A stretch of DNA of 64,000 nt from Halopseudomonas bauzanensis (GTDB lineage Bacteria > Pseudomonadota > Gammaproteobacteria > Pseudomonadales > Pseudomonadaceae). The notes beneath the pieces are model-generated. The model was not told the origin of the DNA, searched no databases, and saw only the letters and a program-made list of their open reading frames with translations. Where the stretch lies: NCBI RefSeq assembly GCF_900114735.1, contig NZ_FOUA01000003.1, forward strand, positions 186,001 through 250,000, read 5' to 3'. Positions within the stretch are counted from its first letter, which is position 1. Every line of letters begins with the position of its first letter. The translations under genes were made by a program, and so were the position numbers. Shown piece by piece: positions 54,730-64,000 of the stretch.

Positions 54730-56487
54730 ATGAGTCGACCGATGCCACCCGAACAACAACGCCTCAAGCGCGGCCAGACGCCCACCTGGGAGCGGCTGCA
54801 GGCCGGTCATGCCCAGCAGGGCCAACCCCCTGCCGAAGAGTTGCGCGACGTCACCCTCGATTGTGGCTGGGGTCGCTTGCTGATCGGGCATACCTTCAAG
54901 GACCCACAGCGGCTAGCCGACACGCTGCTGCAGGAAACGCCCGGCGAGCGCGATATCGCACTCTATGTCGCCGATCCGCATGTGGTGCTGTCCTTCGCCC
55001 CGCAGCAACTGTTCCTCGACCCGTCCGACACCCTGCGCCTGTGGCTGAGCAATTACCGCCCGGCGCACAACGGCATGCGCGGCTTTCACATCCGCCGCCC
55101 GCAATGCGATGCGGATTGGCAGGCAATCAATACCCTGTATCTGTCCAATGGCATGGTCCAGGTCAATCCGCAGCGCCTGACGCCACGAAAATCCGGTGGC
55201 CCGGATTTCTGGCTTGCCGAGGATGCCGACAGCGGCGAGATCATCGGCACGGTAATGGGCCTGAACCATGCCCGCGCCTATGACGATCCCGACAAGGGTT
55301 CCAGCCTCTGGTGCCTGGCAGCGGACAGCAAGACCCAGCGCTTCGGCGTCGGTGAAATGCTGGTGCGGCACCTCGTGGAGTATTTCATGAGCCGGGGCAG
55401 CGCCTATCTGGACCTGTCGGTGCTACATGACAATACCCAGGCCAAGGCGCTGTATCACAAGCTCGGCTTCCGCCAGCTGCGCACCTTCACCATCAAACGC
55501 AAGAACAGCATCAATCAGCCGCTGTTTCTCGGCCCGGAGCAGGATGAAGGACTCAATCCCTACGCCCGCATCATCACCCGGGCAGCCCGACGTAGAGGCA
55601 TCGAGGTCACCGTCAATGATGCCGAAGCCGGTTTGTTCACCCTGACCCAAGGCGGGCGTAGCATCCGCTGCCGCGAGTCGCTCAGCGATCTGACCAGCGC
55701 TGTCAGCATGACCCTGTGTCAACAGAAGCAGCTGACTCATCACTGTTTGCAGCGCCACGGGCTGAACACACCCGCCTACCGTCTTGCCGCCGCCCCGGAG
55801 GCAAACGCCGCCTTCCTCGCCGAGCATGGCGCGCTGGTGGTCAAGCCCGACAACGGCGAACAGGGTAATGGCGTGGCGGTCAATATCCGTGACCCGCAGA
55901 CCCTGGAGCAGGCCATCGAAGCGGCCCGCCGTTTCGACAGCCGCGTGCTACTGGAGAGCTTCCACGAAGGCGACGACCTGCGCATAGTGGTGATCAACTT
56001 CCAGGTGGTCGCCGCCGCCATCCGCAAGCCGGCGCAGATCTGCGGCGACGGCCGCAAGACCATTCGCGAACTGATCGAGAAGCAGAGCCGCCGCCGGCAG
56101 GCCAGCACCGATGGCGAAAGCCGCATCCCGCTGGACGACGAGACCTGCCGCACCGTGGCAGCGGCCGGCTTCACCCTGGACAGCGTCTTGCCCGCCGACC
56201 AGCATCTGCAGGTACGCCGCACCGCCAACCTGCACACCGGCGGCACCCTGGTGGATGTCACCGATGAACTGCACCCCACCTTGCGCGAGTGCGCCATCAC
56301 CGCCGCCCGCGCGCTGGACATTCCCATGGTCGGCATGGACCTGCTGGTCCCCGCCGTCGACCAACCCGATTACGTCATCATCGAGGCCAATGAGCGCCCG
56401 GGGCTGGCCAACCACGAGCCCCGCCCTACAGCAGAGTGCTTCATCGACATGCTGTTTCCGCTCAGTCAGCCCGGTTCGTCAACCTGA
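54730..56487 (+). CDS. ngg: N-acetylglutaminylglutamine synthetase (GNAT plus ATP-grasp)
   Basis: 585 residues from ATG 54730, two bases after the asnO stop. A GNAT acetyltransferase domain (about 100-265, with QRFGVGEMLVRHLVEYF as the acetyl-CoA loop) is fused to an ATP-grasp ligase (about 285-580, with LVVKPDNGEQGNGVAVNI and IEANERPGLANHE). It acetylates glutamine and joins a second glutamine to build the NAGGN backbone. The fusion and gene order are diagnostic of the pathway. Confidence 0.9.
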   Translation: MSRPMPPEQQRLKRGQTPTWERLQAGHAQQGQPPAEELRDVTLDCGWGRLLIGHTFKDPQRLADTLLQETPGERDIALYVADPHVVLSFAPQQLFLDPSDTLRLWLSNYRPAHNGMRGFHIRRPQCDADWQAINTLYLSNGMVQVNPQRLTPRKSGGPDFWLAEDADSGEIIGTVMGLNHARAYDDPDKGSSLWCLAADSKTQRFGVGEMLVRHLVEYFMSRGSAYLDLSVLHDNTQAKALYHKLGFRQLRTFTIKRKNSINQPLFLGPEQDEGLNPYARIITRAARRRGIEVTVNDAEAGLFTLTQGGRSIRCRESLSDLTSAVSMTLCQQKQLTHHCLQRHGLNTPAYRLAAAPEANAAFLAEHGALVVKPDNGEQGNGVAVNIRDPQTLEQAIEAARRFDSRVLLESFHEGDDLRIVVINFQVVAAAIRKPAQICGDGRKTIRELIEKQSRRRQASTDGESRIPLDDETCRTVAAAGFTLDSVLPADQHLQVRRTANLHTGGTLVDVTDELHPTLRECAITAARALDIPMVGMDLLVPAVDQPDYVIIEANERPGLANHEPRPTAECFIDMLFPLSQPGSST

Positions 56488-56497
56488 TGGAGGACTC

Positions 56498-57685
56498 ATG
56501 CAACCCAGCCCCGGACCCGACATGCAATATCTGCGGCAGGTGCTACTGGAAATGCTCGCCATTCCCTGCCCGACCGGTTTCACCGACGGCATCGTGCGCT
56601 ATGTCGCCGAACATCTCGACGCCATGGGCGTGCCCTATGAATTGACCCGGCGCGGCACTATCCGCGCCACGCTCAAGGGCCGCCAGCGCACACCCGACCG
56701 CGCCATTGCCAGCCACCTGGATACCGTGGGCGCCATGGTCAGCGAAATCAAGGACAACGGCCGCCTGAAACTCACGCCCATCGGCTGCTGGTCAAGCCGC
56801 TTCGCCGAGGGCAGCCGGGTCAGCCTGTTCGCCGAGCATGGCTGTTTCCGGGGCAGCGTACTACCACTGATGGCTTCCGGGCACGCCTTCAATACCGAAG
56901 TCGACACCCTGCCGGTGAACTGGGACACCATCGAGCTGCGCCTGGACATTCGCACCACCAGCCGCGCCGAAACCGAAGCCGAGGGTATCGCCATCGGTGA
57001 TTTCGTGGCCTTCGACCCGTTACAGGAGTTCACCGACAACGGCTTCATCAGCGCACGCCATCTGGACAACAAGGCCGGCGCCGCTGCCCTGCTCACGGCC
57101 ATCAAGTATATTGTCGACAGTGGCCAGGCCCTGCCCCTGGACTGTCACCCCCTGTTCACCATCACCGAGGAAACCGGCTCCGGCGCGGCAGGCGCACTGC
57201 CCTGGGATGTCAGCGAATTTGTGGGCGTGGATATCGCGCCGGTGGCTCCCGGGCAGGCGTCCACCGAGCATGCCGTGACTCTATGCATGCAGGATTCCAG
57301 CGGGCCCTACGATTATCATCTGAGCCGGCATCTGCTGAACCTGTGCGCGCGGGACGAGATTCCGGTGCAGCGCGATATTTTCCGTTACTACCACAGCGAC
57401 GCCGAATCGGCGGTCCGCGCCGGCAACGACACCCGGGTGGCATTGATCGCCTTCGGCACGGACGCGACCCATGGCTACGAACGCACCCACCGCGACAGCC
57501 TGGAAGCCCTGACGCGCCTGCTGATTGCCTACGTCTTCAGCCCGCCGGTGTTCGAGCATGATGACCGCGACAGCGCGCCGCTGGAGAACTTCCACCTGCA
57601 GACCGATGCCGACATGCCATTGACCGGCGAAACCCCGCTGCCGCCCCTGGAACAGATATTTGCCTGTGACAGGGAGAAGGAATAG
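56498..57685 (+). CDS. NAGGN-system M42-family peptidase
   Basis: 395 residues from ATG 56498, with GGAGGAC at 6 bases. It is an M42 (glutamyl/deblocking aminopeptidase) fold: AIASHLDTVG carries the first metal-binding His-Asp, ARHLDNKAGAAALL the bridging Asp, and TITEETGSGAAG the catalytic Glu pair; GTDATHGYERTH supplies the last His. The enzyme is always found with asnO-ngg and probably turns over NAGGN when salt falls (inferred from context). It ends the operon. Confidence 0.88.
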   Translation: MQPSPGPDMQYLRQVLLEMLAIPCPTGFTDGIVRYVAEHLDAMGVPYELTRRGTIRATLKGRQRTPDRAIASHLDTVGAMVSEIKDNGRLKLTPIGCWSSRFAEGSRVSLFAEHGCFRGSVLPLMASGHAFNTEVDTLPVNWDTIELRLDIRTTSRAETEAEGIAIGDFVAFDPLQEFTDNGFISARHLDNKAGAAALLTAIKYIVDSGQALPLDCHPLFTITEETGSGAAGALPWDVSEFVGVDIAPVAPGQASTEHAVTLCMQDSSGPYDYHLSRHLLNLCARDEIPVQRDIFRYYHSDAESAVRAGNDTRVALIAFGTDATHGYERTHRDSLEALTRLLIAYVFSPPVFEHDDRDSAPLENFHLQTDADMPLTGETPLPPLEQIFACDREKE

Positions 57686-57913
57686 GTTGCGGCCATCCCC
57701 CGCATCCTGACAGCGATTCGGCCACCGCTGTTTGAGAAACACCCTAGTCTAAACGTGACCATCGGGTTACATTCCTCGTCTGCCTATGCAATCAAACCCA
57801 ATTCGATGCCTGCTGGTCTTTGGACGATACTCTCGAGTATCCGTCAGGATGTCAGCCCGCTCCGGTCGCTACGTACCGGAGCCACGCAGCGAAACAGCGA
57901 GGAGTCTTGCTTG
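57686..57913. other. fabY upstream region
   Basis: 228 bases with no gene. No confident promoter or hairpin was placed; a short inverted motif around CCGGTCGCTACGTACCGG (57871-57888) is the only structure seen. Confidence 0.35.
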
Positions 57914-59821
57914 ATGTCGCGTTTACCGGTCATTGTCGGCTTCGGTGGTTACAACGCCGCCGGCCGCAGCTCGTTTCACCATGGCTTTCGGCGCACCGTG
58001 ATCGAATCACTGCCCGCCGCCGAGCGTCAGGAAACCCTGGCGGGGTTGGCCGTGCTGATGGGGCTGGTACGCGCAGAGAATGATCGTTACCTGGATGACG
58101 CGGGGCAGATTCTCACGCCAGCGGACATCGAGCAGCGCTTCGGGCAACAGATTCTCGATGGCACTCTGGTACGCCGCATCGAGAAGCGTCACCTGGACGT
58201 GGACGCGGCCCATTGGCACAAGGCGCTGCCGGTCGGCCTGGAAGCGGATCAACCCCTCTCCTTCATTACCCTGGCCAAGCAATTGCCGGAGCCCTTGCCG
58301 GCCGGCTGGACCGCGGAGGTGCTGGATAACGGCGAAGCCCGTGTCACCATCGCCGGCAATTGTGAGCTCAAGGTCGACAGCTATCGGCCCCTGGCGGTCA
58401 AATCCGCCGGTCAGCTGCCCACCGGGTTTGAGCCGGGCGAACAGTACAATTCACGCTTCCACCCCCGCGGCCTGCAGATGGCCATCGTTGCGGCGGCAGA
58501 TGCCCTGCACTCCACCGGCCTGGCCTGGCAGCACATTCTCGAGCATGTCGAGCCCGACCAAGTCGCTGTGTTTGCCAGCAGCATCATGAGCCAGCTGGAC
58601 GAGTTCAGCTTCGGCGGCATGATGCAGTCGCGCCTGAAAGGCCACCGGGTCAGCGCCAAGCAACTGGCCCTGGGGCTGAACAGCATGCCGGCGGATTTCA
58701 TCAACGCCTATGTACTGGGCAGCGTCGGCACCACCGGCGCCATTACCGGCGCCTGCGCCAGCTTCCTGTACAACCTGCAGAAAGGCATCGAGATGATCGG
58801 CAGCGGCCGCGCCCGGGTGGTGCTGGTCGGCAGCAGCGAAGCGCCCATCACCCAGGAATGCATCGAGGGCTACGGCGCCATGAGCGCCCTGGCCACCGAA
58901 GAAGGCCTGCGCAATATCGAAGGTCGGGATGAGGTGGACTTCCGCCGGGCCAGCCGTCCGTTCAGCCAGAACTGCGGCTTCACCCTGGCCGAGTCGGGGC
59001 AGTTCTTCATGCTCATGGACGATGAACTGGCGCTGGAGCTGGGTGCCGATATCCATGGGGCGGTGCCGGATGTGTTTGTCGGCGCCGATGGGTTCAAGAA
59101 GTCCATTTCCGCTCCCGGCCCGGGCAACTATCTGACCATGGCCAAGTCCGTCCACAGCGCCATGCAGATTCTCGGCCCGGAGCGGGTCCGCCAGCGCAGC
59201 TTCGTACATGCCCACGGCTCCAGCACCCCGGCCAATCGGGTCACCGAGTCACAGCTGATCGATGAGGTGGCAGCCGCCTTCGGTATCGAAGAACTGCCCG
59301 TGGCCGCGGTCAAGGCCTTTGTTGGTCATTCCCTGGCCAGCGCCAGCGCCGACCAGCTGGCTTCGGCCCTGGGCACTTTCAAGTATCAGATCATTCCCGG
59401 CATCAAGACCATCGACAGTATTGCCGCGGATGTCCACCAGCAGCACCTGCGCTTCAGCACCACCGATGTATCACGCGCGGATAATCCGCTGGAAGTGTGC
59501 TTCATCAATTCCAAGGGTTTTGGCGGCAACAACTCCAGTGCAGTGGTGCTGGGCCCCCAGCCGGTCGAGCGCATGCTGCGCAAGCGTTACGGCGCCGAGC
59601 GCTTTGCCGATTATGAAACCCGCCGCGAGGAAGTGCGCAAGGTTGCCGCCGCCTATGAGCAGCGGGCATTGCTGGGTCAGCTGGATGTGATCTACAACTT
59701 CGGCAAGGACATGATCGACGAGAGCGATATTCAGATCAGCACCGAGCAGATGCGCATTCCCGGTTTCAGCCAGCCGCTGGTGTTCAAGCAGGACGCGCGG
59801 TTTTCCGACATGCTCGATTGA
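57914..59821 (+). CDS. fabY: beta-ketoacyl-ACP synthase FabY
   Basis: 635 residues from ATG 57914, the expected FabY length; GAGGAG lies 12 bases upstream and a TTG precedes the ATG. The thiolase-fold catalytic Cys is in ITGACASFLYNLQKG, and the two histidines are in FVHAHGSSTPANRV and KAFVGHSLASAS. FabY starts fatty acid synthesis in Pseudomonas by condensing acetyl-CoA with malonyl-ACP, in place of FabH. The long N-terminal extension before the condensing domain is typical. It stands alone, followed by a REP pair. Confidence 0.92.
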   Translation: MSRLPVIVGFGGYNAAGRSSFHHGFRRTVIESLPAAERQETLAGLAVLMGLVRAENDRYLDDAGQILTPADIEQRFGQQILDGTLVRRIEKRHLDVDAAHWHKALPVGLEADQPLSFITLAKQLPEPLPAGWTAEVLDNGEARVTIAGNCELKVDSYRPLAVKSAGQLPTGFEPGEQYNSRFHPRGLQMAIVAAADALHSTGLAWQHILEHVEPDQVAVFASSIMSQLDEFSFGGMMQSRLKGHRVSAKQLALGLNSMPADFINAYVLGSVGTTGAITGACASFLYNLQKGIEMIGSGRARVVLVGSSEAPITQECIEGYGAMSALATEEGLRNIEGRDEVDFRRASRPFSQNCGFTLAESGQFFMLMDDELALELGADIHGAVPDVFVGADGFKKSISAPGPGNYLTMAKSVHSAMQILGPERVRQRSFVHAHGSSTPANRVTESQLIDEVAAAFGIEELPVAAVKAFVGHSLASASADQLASALGTFKYQIIPGIKTIDSIAADVHQQHLRFSTTDVSRADNPLEVCFINSKGFGGNNSSAVVLGPQPVERMLRKRYGAERFADYETRREEVRKVAAAYEQRALLGQLDVIYNFGKDMIDESDIQISTEQMRIPGFSQPLVFKQDARFSDMLD

Positions 59822-59831
59822 GCAGACTCAT

Positions 59832-59897
59832 TGTAGGATCGGTCTTGGCCGCGAACAGGGTCAGCAGCAGTCCCTTCGCAGCCAAGGCCGCTTCCAC
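59832..59897. repeat. inverted pair of REP sequences
   Basis: TGTAGGATCGGTCTTGGCC and its imperfect inverse GGCCGCTTCCACA-type arm flank a 30-base centre, the classic Pseudomonas REP pair, 11 bases after the fabY stop. It can fold as a large hairpin that protects the message or limits supercoiling. Confidence 0.7.
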
Positions 59898-60129
59898 ACA
59901 GGCCGGCCAATACCCGAAATAATCGGGCTCAGGTGCATAACACGGAGGGCTGCGCGACAGCCTCCGCCATAGGCGGGGCGGAGACTCCTGTCAGCCTAGC
60001 ACCGCGGCCACCGCCAGCAAGATACGAGCTGGCGCCCGAATCTCCCAGGAGTTCACTCCAGTCATGGCCCGCCCTGGGATTGTCGAGCACCAGCTCGACA
60101 GCTCTCCCGGATACGCGCGCAATCAGAGC
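59898..60129. other. region after the REP pair, no gene recognised
   Basis: About 230 bases, GC-rich, with further short inverted arms (for example around 59952-59996) but no reading frame or RNA that I can identify. Confidence 0.35.
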
Positions 60130-60792
60130 TTACTTGCGCTGACCGGCCATAGCGGCAATAAAGGCGGCCATTTCGGCGTTCTTGTCCGCAGCGATGCTCT
60201 GAACATGGGGGTTCTGGTTGAGCAGCTCCAGCAAGGCCTGGGCCTCTGGCCAGTCACCCAACAGGTCGATGCCGAACAGTTTCTTGCCAACGATCTGCGC
60301 CAGGTCGATGCTGTAGAGGAACAGGATATCGGCGATGGTCATTTCGCTACCCGCCACATAGGGCGCGAAACTGCCATGGCGACGCAGGGTGGCGACGCCG
60401 GCCTGCAGATCGGCCTTGGCCTTGTCTTTCACGCTCTGTTCCACCTTGCCACCGAAGAATACCTCCGGGTAGCAGCTGCGCGCCGGCAGCTCGATATACA
60501 GTTCGACTTCCTTGGCCAGCGCCCTGACGGTCGCCCGAGCGAAGGGATCGCTTGGTAGCAGCGCCTTGCCGCCCTGGGTCTCTTCGATATATTCCAGGAT
60601 GACGTTGGTTTCGCTGATGAAACCCTGCTCGGTTTCCAGAAAAGGCACCTTGCCGCGCGGGCTCTTGGCCAGAAACTCGGCATCCTGACTGCTGTGGACG
60701 GTGTTGATTTCGAAATCTGCGCCTTTTTCCAGCAGCGCCAGTTTGGCCATATTGAAGTAATTGCTGACTGCAAATCCGTGAAGTCTGAGCAT
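60130..60792 (-). CDS. glutathione S-transferase family protein
   Basis: 220 residues: N-terminal thioredoxin-like domain (1-80, with SNYFNMAKLALLEKG and the cis-Pro segment GKVPFLETEQGFISETNVILEYIEE) and a helical C-terminal domain with YVAGSEMTIADILFLYSIDLA, the N-capping Asp motif. Ser/Cys at the usual active-site position is replaced by Asn-Tyr-Phe, so activity toward typical substrates is uncertain. It is transcribed alone from about 60800. Confidence 0.87.
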   Translation of the reverse strand: MLRLHGFAVSNYFNMAKLALLEKGADFEINTVHSSQDAEFLAKSPRGKVPFLETEQGFISETNVILEYIEETQGGKALLPSDPFARATVRALAKEVELYIELPARSCYPEVFFGGKVEQSVKDKAKADLQAGVATLRRHGSFAPYVAGSEMTIADILFLYSIDLAQIVGKKLFGIDLLGDWPEAQALLELLNQNPHVQSIAADKNAEMAAFIAAMAGQRK

Positions 60793-60965
60793 CGTCGTTC
60801 TATCCGTCTTGTTTTTGAAAGATGCCAGTGTTGATCAGGAACCCGGGGCACGTCCAGTCCATCACAGCCATGAATTTCACCAGAGCGGATAGCCGCATTG
60901 CTACCGCGTTCCCTGCTGGCTAGACTGCAGATGTAGTTTACCGTCTATCAGAAAAGGTACTGCCC

Positions 60966-61205
60966 ATGTCACTGACTTCCGAAGAAATCGACGATATCAA
61001 TCTGCTGGTCCAATACGATCTCGCCAATACCCAGGCGGGGCTCAAGGTGCATCAGCGGGAGGCGTCGGCCACTACGGTGGAGACGGCCGCGCGGTTGTAT
61101 CGGCGGGGACTTACCACGATGGATGATGGCGGCTATCTGACCAGCCTCGGGCTGGAAGCGGCGGAACATGCCCAGGCGCTGATGACCATACTGCGCGCGA
61201 AATAA
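60966..61205 (+). CDS. TIGR02647-family small protein
   Basis: 79 residues, acidic and mostly helical, starting MSLTSEEIDDINLLVQYDL. It matches the small gammaproteobacterial family TIGR02647, which has no assigned function. It stands alone between the GST and cyaY genes and converges on cyaY across a hairpin. Confidence 0.78.
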   Translation: MSLTSEEIDDINLLVQYDLANTQAGLKVHQREASATTVETAARLYRRGLTTMDDGGYLTSLGLEAAEHAQALMTILRAK

Positions 61206-61224
61206 GTCAGCGATATCTCGATGG

Positions 61225-61252
61225 ATCGCCGCTCGGCATGAGGAGCGGCGAT
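61225..61252. terminator. hairpin between the TIGR02647 gene and cyaY
   Basis: 10-bp perfect stem ATCGCCGCTC / GAGCGGCGAT with an 8-base loop between two convergent stops. No U-run on either side. Confidence 0.5.
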
Positions 61253-61260
61253 GGCTCATC

Positions 61261-61596
61261 TTACTCGTCCAGATCCAGCTCCACCTCATCTCCCGACAGA
61301 TCTCCCAGCACCTGCGCCAGCACGATACCGAGTGCTTCACCGTCGCTGTCATGGATCCATCCGTGCGCTGGCTGGTAGCCAAAATGCAAGGTGCCATCCG
61401 GGGTCGCCACCCATAGCTCGCGCGAAGCCGGCTGTCGGCCGATGACCAGCCGCGGGCCGGCGGCCAGCATCAATATCAGTGACCCTTCGGTCTGTTCCAT
61501 GTCCAGATCCAGGTCGGCAGCGTCCAGCGCCTGCTCGATACGGTCCTGAATCAGATCAACCTGACGGTGGAATTCGCTTTCATTCAACTCTTGCAT
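61261..61596 (-). CDS. cyaY: iron donor protein CyaY (bacterial frataxin)
   Basis: 111 residues with the frataxin pattern: an acidic first helix (FHRQVDLIQDRIEQALDAADLDLDMEQTEGSLIL), the Q-N-S-region PASRELWVATPDGTLHFGY and a C-terminal acidic segment. CyaY binds iron and modulates IscS-dependent Fe-S cluster assembly. It is divergent from lptM-lysA-dapF, the normal Pseudomonas arrangement. Confidence 0.92.
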   Translation of the reverse strand: MQELNESEFHRQVDLIQDRIEQALDAADLDLDMEQTEGSLILMLAAGPRLVIGRQPASRELWVATPDGTLHFGYQPAHGWIHDSDGEALGIVLAQVLGDLSGDEVELDLDE

Positions 61597-61688
61597 TGCC
61601 TTCCTTTCCTGCTTCTGCGGCGGGTGCGCCGGACTCCCGGGCTGGGTATACTGCCGGATATTGTCCGTTTATCAACCAGGATTCCACC

Positions 61689-61835
61689 ATGAAACAATCC
61701 ATTGCGGCATTCTTCATGCTTCTGATCCTCGCCGGCTGTGGCCAGAAAGGCCCGCTATACATGCCCGAAGAGCCAGCCGGCCAGCCGGTTGATCCGGCCC
61801 GGGAAGAAATGACCCAGCAACCTACCGGAAACTGA
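61689..61835 (+). CDS. lptM: LPS-translocon maturation lipoprotein LptM (LppL-like)
   Basis: 48 residues: a lipoprotein signal peptide with lipobox LAGC (Cys17) followed by the conserved CGQKGPLYMPEE. In E. coli this lipoprotein helps LptD fold and form its disulfides in the outer membrane. It is separated from lysA by 8 bases and probably heads the lptM-lysA-dapF operon. It is short enough to be missed by automatic calling, but its motif is unambiguous. Confidence 0.9.
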   Translation: MKQSIAAFFMLLILAGCGQKGPLYMPEEPAGQPVDPAREEMTQQPTGN

Positions 61836-61843
61836 AATATTTC

Positions 61844-63097
61844 ATGAGTGAATTTCAATACCAGAACGGCGAACTGCACGCCGAAGCCGTTGCCCTGTCC
61901 GCCATCGCCGAGCAGTATGGCACGCCCTGCTACGTCTATTCGCGCCGCGCCATCGAGCAGGCCTTCCTGGCCTGGGATTCGGCCCTGGCTGGCCAGCCTC
62001 ACCTGGTCTGCTTCGCGGTAAAGGCCAATTCCAACCTGGCAGTGCTGAACGTGCTGGCTCGCCTGGGCGCCGGCTTCGACATCGTGTCCGGCGGCGAGTT
62101 GGAGCGGGTATTGGCCGCCGGTGGTGATCCGGCGCGGGTGGTGTTCTCCGGCCTGGGCAAGACCGAGGACGAAATGCGCCGCGCGCTGCAAGTCGGCATC
62201 AAGTGCTTCAACGTGGAATCCACCGCCGAGCTGGAGCGCCTGCAGAAGGTCGCTGCCGAGCTGGGCGTGCAGGCGCCGGTATCCCTGCGGGTCAACCCCG
62301 ATGTGGATGCCATGACCCACCCCTACATCTCTACCGGCCTCAAGGAAAACAAGTTCGGGATCGATATTGCCTCAGCGCTCGCGGTATACCGCCGGGCTGC
62401 AGCTCTGCCAAATCTGGACGTGCAGGGTGCGGACTGCCATATCGGCTCCCAACTGACCGATGACACCCCGCTGATCGATGCCCTGGATCGCATGTTGCTG
62501 CTGGTCGATCAACTGGCTGCCGAGGGTATCCAGGTCCACCATCTGGATCTGGGTGGCGGGCTGGGCGTGACCTACGACGACGAAACCCCACCCACGCCGG
62601 GTGAGTATCTGGCCAAGGTGCGGGAGAAAGTGGCTGGGCGCGATTTGACCCTGCTGTTCGAACCGGGCCGTTCGATCGTTGCCAATGCCGGCCTGCTGCT
62701 GACCCAGGTCAACCTGTTGAAGCCGACCGAGCACAAGAACTTCGCCATCATCGACGCGGCCATGAATGACCTGATCCGCCCGGCTCTGTACAGCGCCTGG
62801 ATGGGCATCGATGCTGTGCGCCCACGCACCGACGTGGCGGCCAAGCCCTGGGATCTGGTCGGCCCGGTCTGCGAAACCGGTGATTTCCTCGGCAAGGACC
62901 GGGAGCTGGCCTTGGCCGAGGGTGATCTGCTGGCGGTGCGTTCGGCCGGTGCCTACGGCTTCGTCATGAGTTCGAACTACAACACCCGCCCCCGTGCGGC
63001 CGAGGTGATGGTGGACGGTGCGGCAACACATCTGATTCGCCGCCGGGAGACGGTCAGCGAGCTGTTCGCCGGCGAGTCACTGCTGCCCGAGGCCTGA
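61844..63097 (+). CDS. lysA: diaminopimelate decarboxylase
   Basis: 417 residues, a PLP enzyme of fold type III. The Schiff-base lysine is in [12 protein letters not shown], the phosphate-binding GGGLGVTY lies near residue 230, and the partner-subunit Cys is in [10 protein letters not shown]. It decarboxylates meso-diaminopimelate to lysine, the last step of lysine synthesis. It sits between lptM and dapF, with one base before dapF. Confidence 0.93.
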   Translation: MSEFQYQNGELHAEAVALSAIAEQYGTPCYVYSRRAIEQAFLAWDSALAGQPHLVCFAVKANSNLAVLNVLARLGAGFDIVSGGELERVLAAGGDPARVVFSGLGKTEDEMRRALQVGIKCFNVESTAELERLQKVAAELGVQAPVSLRVNPDVDAMTHPYISTGLKENKFGIDIASALAVYRRAAALPNLDVQGADCHIGSQLTDDTPLIDALDRMLLLVDQLAAEGIQVHHLDLGGGLGVTYDDETPPTPGEYLAKVREKVAGRDLTLLFEPGRSIVANAGLLLTQVNLLKPTEHKNFAIIDAAMNDLIRPALYSAWMGIDAVRPRTDVAAKPWDLVGPVCETGDFLGKDRELALAEGDLLAVRSAGAYGFVMSSNYNTRPRAAEVMVDGAATHLIRRRETVSELFAGESLLPEA

Positions 63098-63098
63098 C

Positions 63099-63929
63099 AT
63101 GCTGCTGCGATTCACCAAGATGCACGGCCTGGGCAATGATTTCATGGTCATCGACCTGGTGACCCAGCATGCCCAGTTGTCGCCGAAACTGATCCGCCAG
63201 TGGAGCGATCGGCACACCGGCATCGGCTTCGATCAGTTGCTGGTGGTGGAACCGCCGGGCCATCCCGATGTGGATTTCCGCTATCGCATCTTCAATGCCG
63301 ATGGCAGCGAAGTGGAGCAGTGCGGCAACGGCGCGCGCTGTTTCGCCCGCTTCGTGCAGGACAAGCGCCTGACCGCGAAATCGGAAATCCGCGTGGAAAC
63401 AGCCGGCGGCCTGATCACCCTGAATGTCCGCCGTGACGGCCAGGTCACGGTGGACATGGGCGCGCCGCGCTTCACCCCGGCGCAGATCCCCTTTGCCGCC
63501 GATCATGAAGCCGTGAGCTACCCGCTGGAGGTCAATGGCCAGACGCTGGAAGTGGCCGCGCTATCCATGGGCAACCCCCATTGCGTGACCCTGGTGGATG
63601 ATCTCGACCACTATCCGGTGGCTGACATCGGCCCGCTGATCGAGCATCATCCGCGCTTCGCCAACCGGGTCAATGCCGGTTTCATGCAACTGGTGGATCA
63701 GCATCAGGCGCGGCTGCGCGTCCATGAGCGCGGTGCCGGCGAGACCCAGGCTTGCGGCACCGGTGCCTGTGCGGCCGCGGTGGCGGGTATCCGGCTCGGG
63801 CATCTGAAATCCCCGGTGACCATGCGCCTGCCAGGTGGCAACCTGAAAATCGAATGGGCCGGCCCCGGCCAGCCGGTAATGATGACCGGACCCGCCGCCC
63901 GGGTCTACGAAGGACAGATACGCATATGA
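63099..63929 (+). CDS. dapF: diaminopimelate epimerase
   Basis: 276 residues with both active-site cysteines: EQCGNGARC in the N-terminal half and QACGTGACA in the C-terminal half. It interconverts LL- and meso-diaminopimelate, supplying both lysine and peptidoglycan. It begins directly after lysA and its stop overlaps the next ATG by four bases (ATGA). Confidence 0.94.
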   Translation: MLLRFTKMHGLGNDFMVIDLVTQHAQLSPKLIRQWSDRHTGIGFDQLLVVEPPGHPDVDFRYRIFNADGSEVEQCGNGARCFARFVQDKRLTAKSEIRVETAGGLITLNVRRDGQVTVDMGAPRFTPAQIPFAADHEAVSYPLEVNGQTLEVAALSMGNPHCVTLVDDLDHYPVADIGPLIEHHPRFANRVNAGFMQLVDQHQARLRVHERGAGETQACGTGACAAAVAGIRLGHLKSPVTMRLPGGNLKIEWAGPGQPVMMTGPAARVYEGQIRI

Positions 63930-64000
63930 GTAAAACCAGCCAGCCTCCAACCACTGAGCTGGATTCCAGCGTTGTGGCCGATTATCTGCTGCGCCATCCG
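63926..64000 (+). CDS. DUF484 family protein, start only
   Basis: The first 25 codons from ATG 63926 ([20 protein letters not shown]...) before the window ends. The start overlaps dapF, and the [10 protein letters not shown] segment opens the DUF484 family, whose gene normally follows dapF and precedes xerC in Pseudomonas. A GAF-like fold is expected beyond the edge. Confidence 0.75.
   Translation, partial: MSKTSQPPTTELDSSVVADYLLRHP

Overview
This 64 kb window is bacterial chromosome from a Pseudomonas-type gammaproteobacterium. The evidence is a spuI/spuABCD-FGH polyamine locus in Pseudomonas order, a ripR-ich itaconate locus, FabY, the three-gene NAGGN osmolyte operon, a lipase-foldase pair, cyaY/lptM/lysA/dapF, and REP sequences of the Pseudomonas type. 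Base composition is mostly GC-rich (62% in a 60-base stretch counted inside spuC) with one clearly AT-richer patch (43% in 60 bases counted inside mesX). A Halopseudomonas or related lineage is possible, but the sequence alone does not settle the genus. I found no rRNA, tRNA, CRISPR array, insertion sequence or prophage.

Layout. 1-4075: left part of an itaconate/C5-dicarboxylate operon on the minus strand (MmgE/PrpD, acyl-CoA dehydrogenase, itaconyl-CoA hydratase) divergent from its LysR regulator. 4048-8985: mtfA-type peptidase, then the folate-independent methionine synthase module mesX-mesD with a flavin reductase and a MetR-like box, then a secreted metallo-beta-lactamase-fold protein. 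9193-19777: GlxA-type regulator and the complete polyamine uptake and gamma-glutamylation locus. 19800-23112: an uncharacterised protein with a TetR regulator and operator, a DUF4334 protein and a class V aminotransferase. 23135-31055: membrane protein, Na/Ca exchanger, two chemoreceptors and an octaheme TPR cytochrome. 31186-35569: acyl-CoA ligase, DUF3015 and DUF4105 proteins. 35604-37110: DAHP synthase behind what looks like a tandem aromatic-amino-acid attenuator. 37240-45365: SPFH/NfeD pair, lipase and foldase, YdbL-YnbE-YdbH envelope genes, a phospholipase D-like protein. 45381-52748: FAD reductase, gabT-gabD, an orphan type VI secretion PAAR/DUF2235 effector with a lipoprotein immunity candidate, a MarR regulator. 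52955-64000: NAGGN operon, fabY, GST, cyaY, lptM-lysA-dapF and the start of a DUF484 gene.

How the genes work together. Much of the window handles small carbon/nitrogen compounds: C5 dicarboxylates are turned toward pyruvate and acetyl-CoA, and polyamines are imported, gamma-glutamylated and transaminated to GABA. gabT/gabD, 30 kb away, then carry GABA to succinate. Methionine, lysine and aromatic amino acid synthesis are each represented. The regulation readable from the sequence is unusually informative: a T-N11-A dyad before ripR, a MetR-type box before mesX, a TetR-type operator on a start site, a palindrome inside the promoter of the GlxA-like gene, and two aromatic-rich leader peptides with a strong intrinsic terminator before DAHP synthase. 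The last is the most novel-looking feature here.
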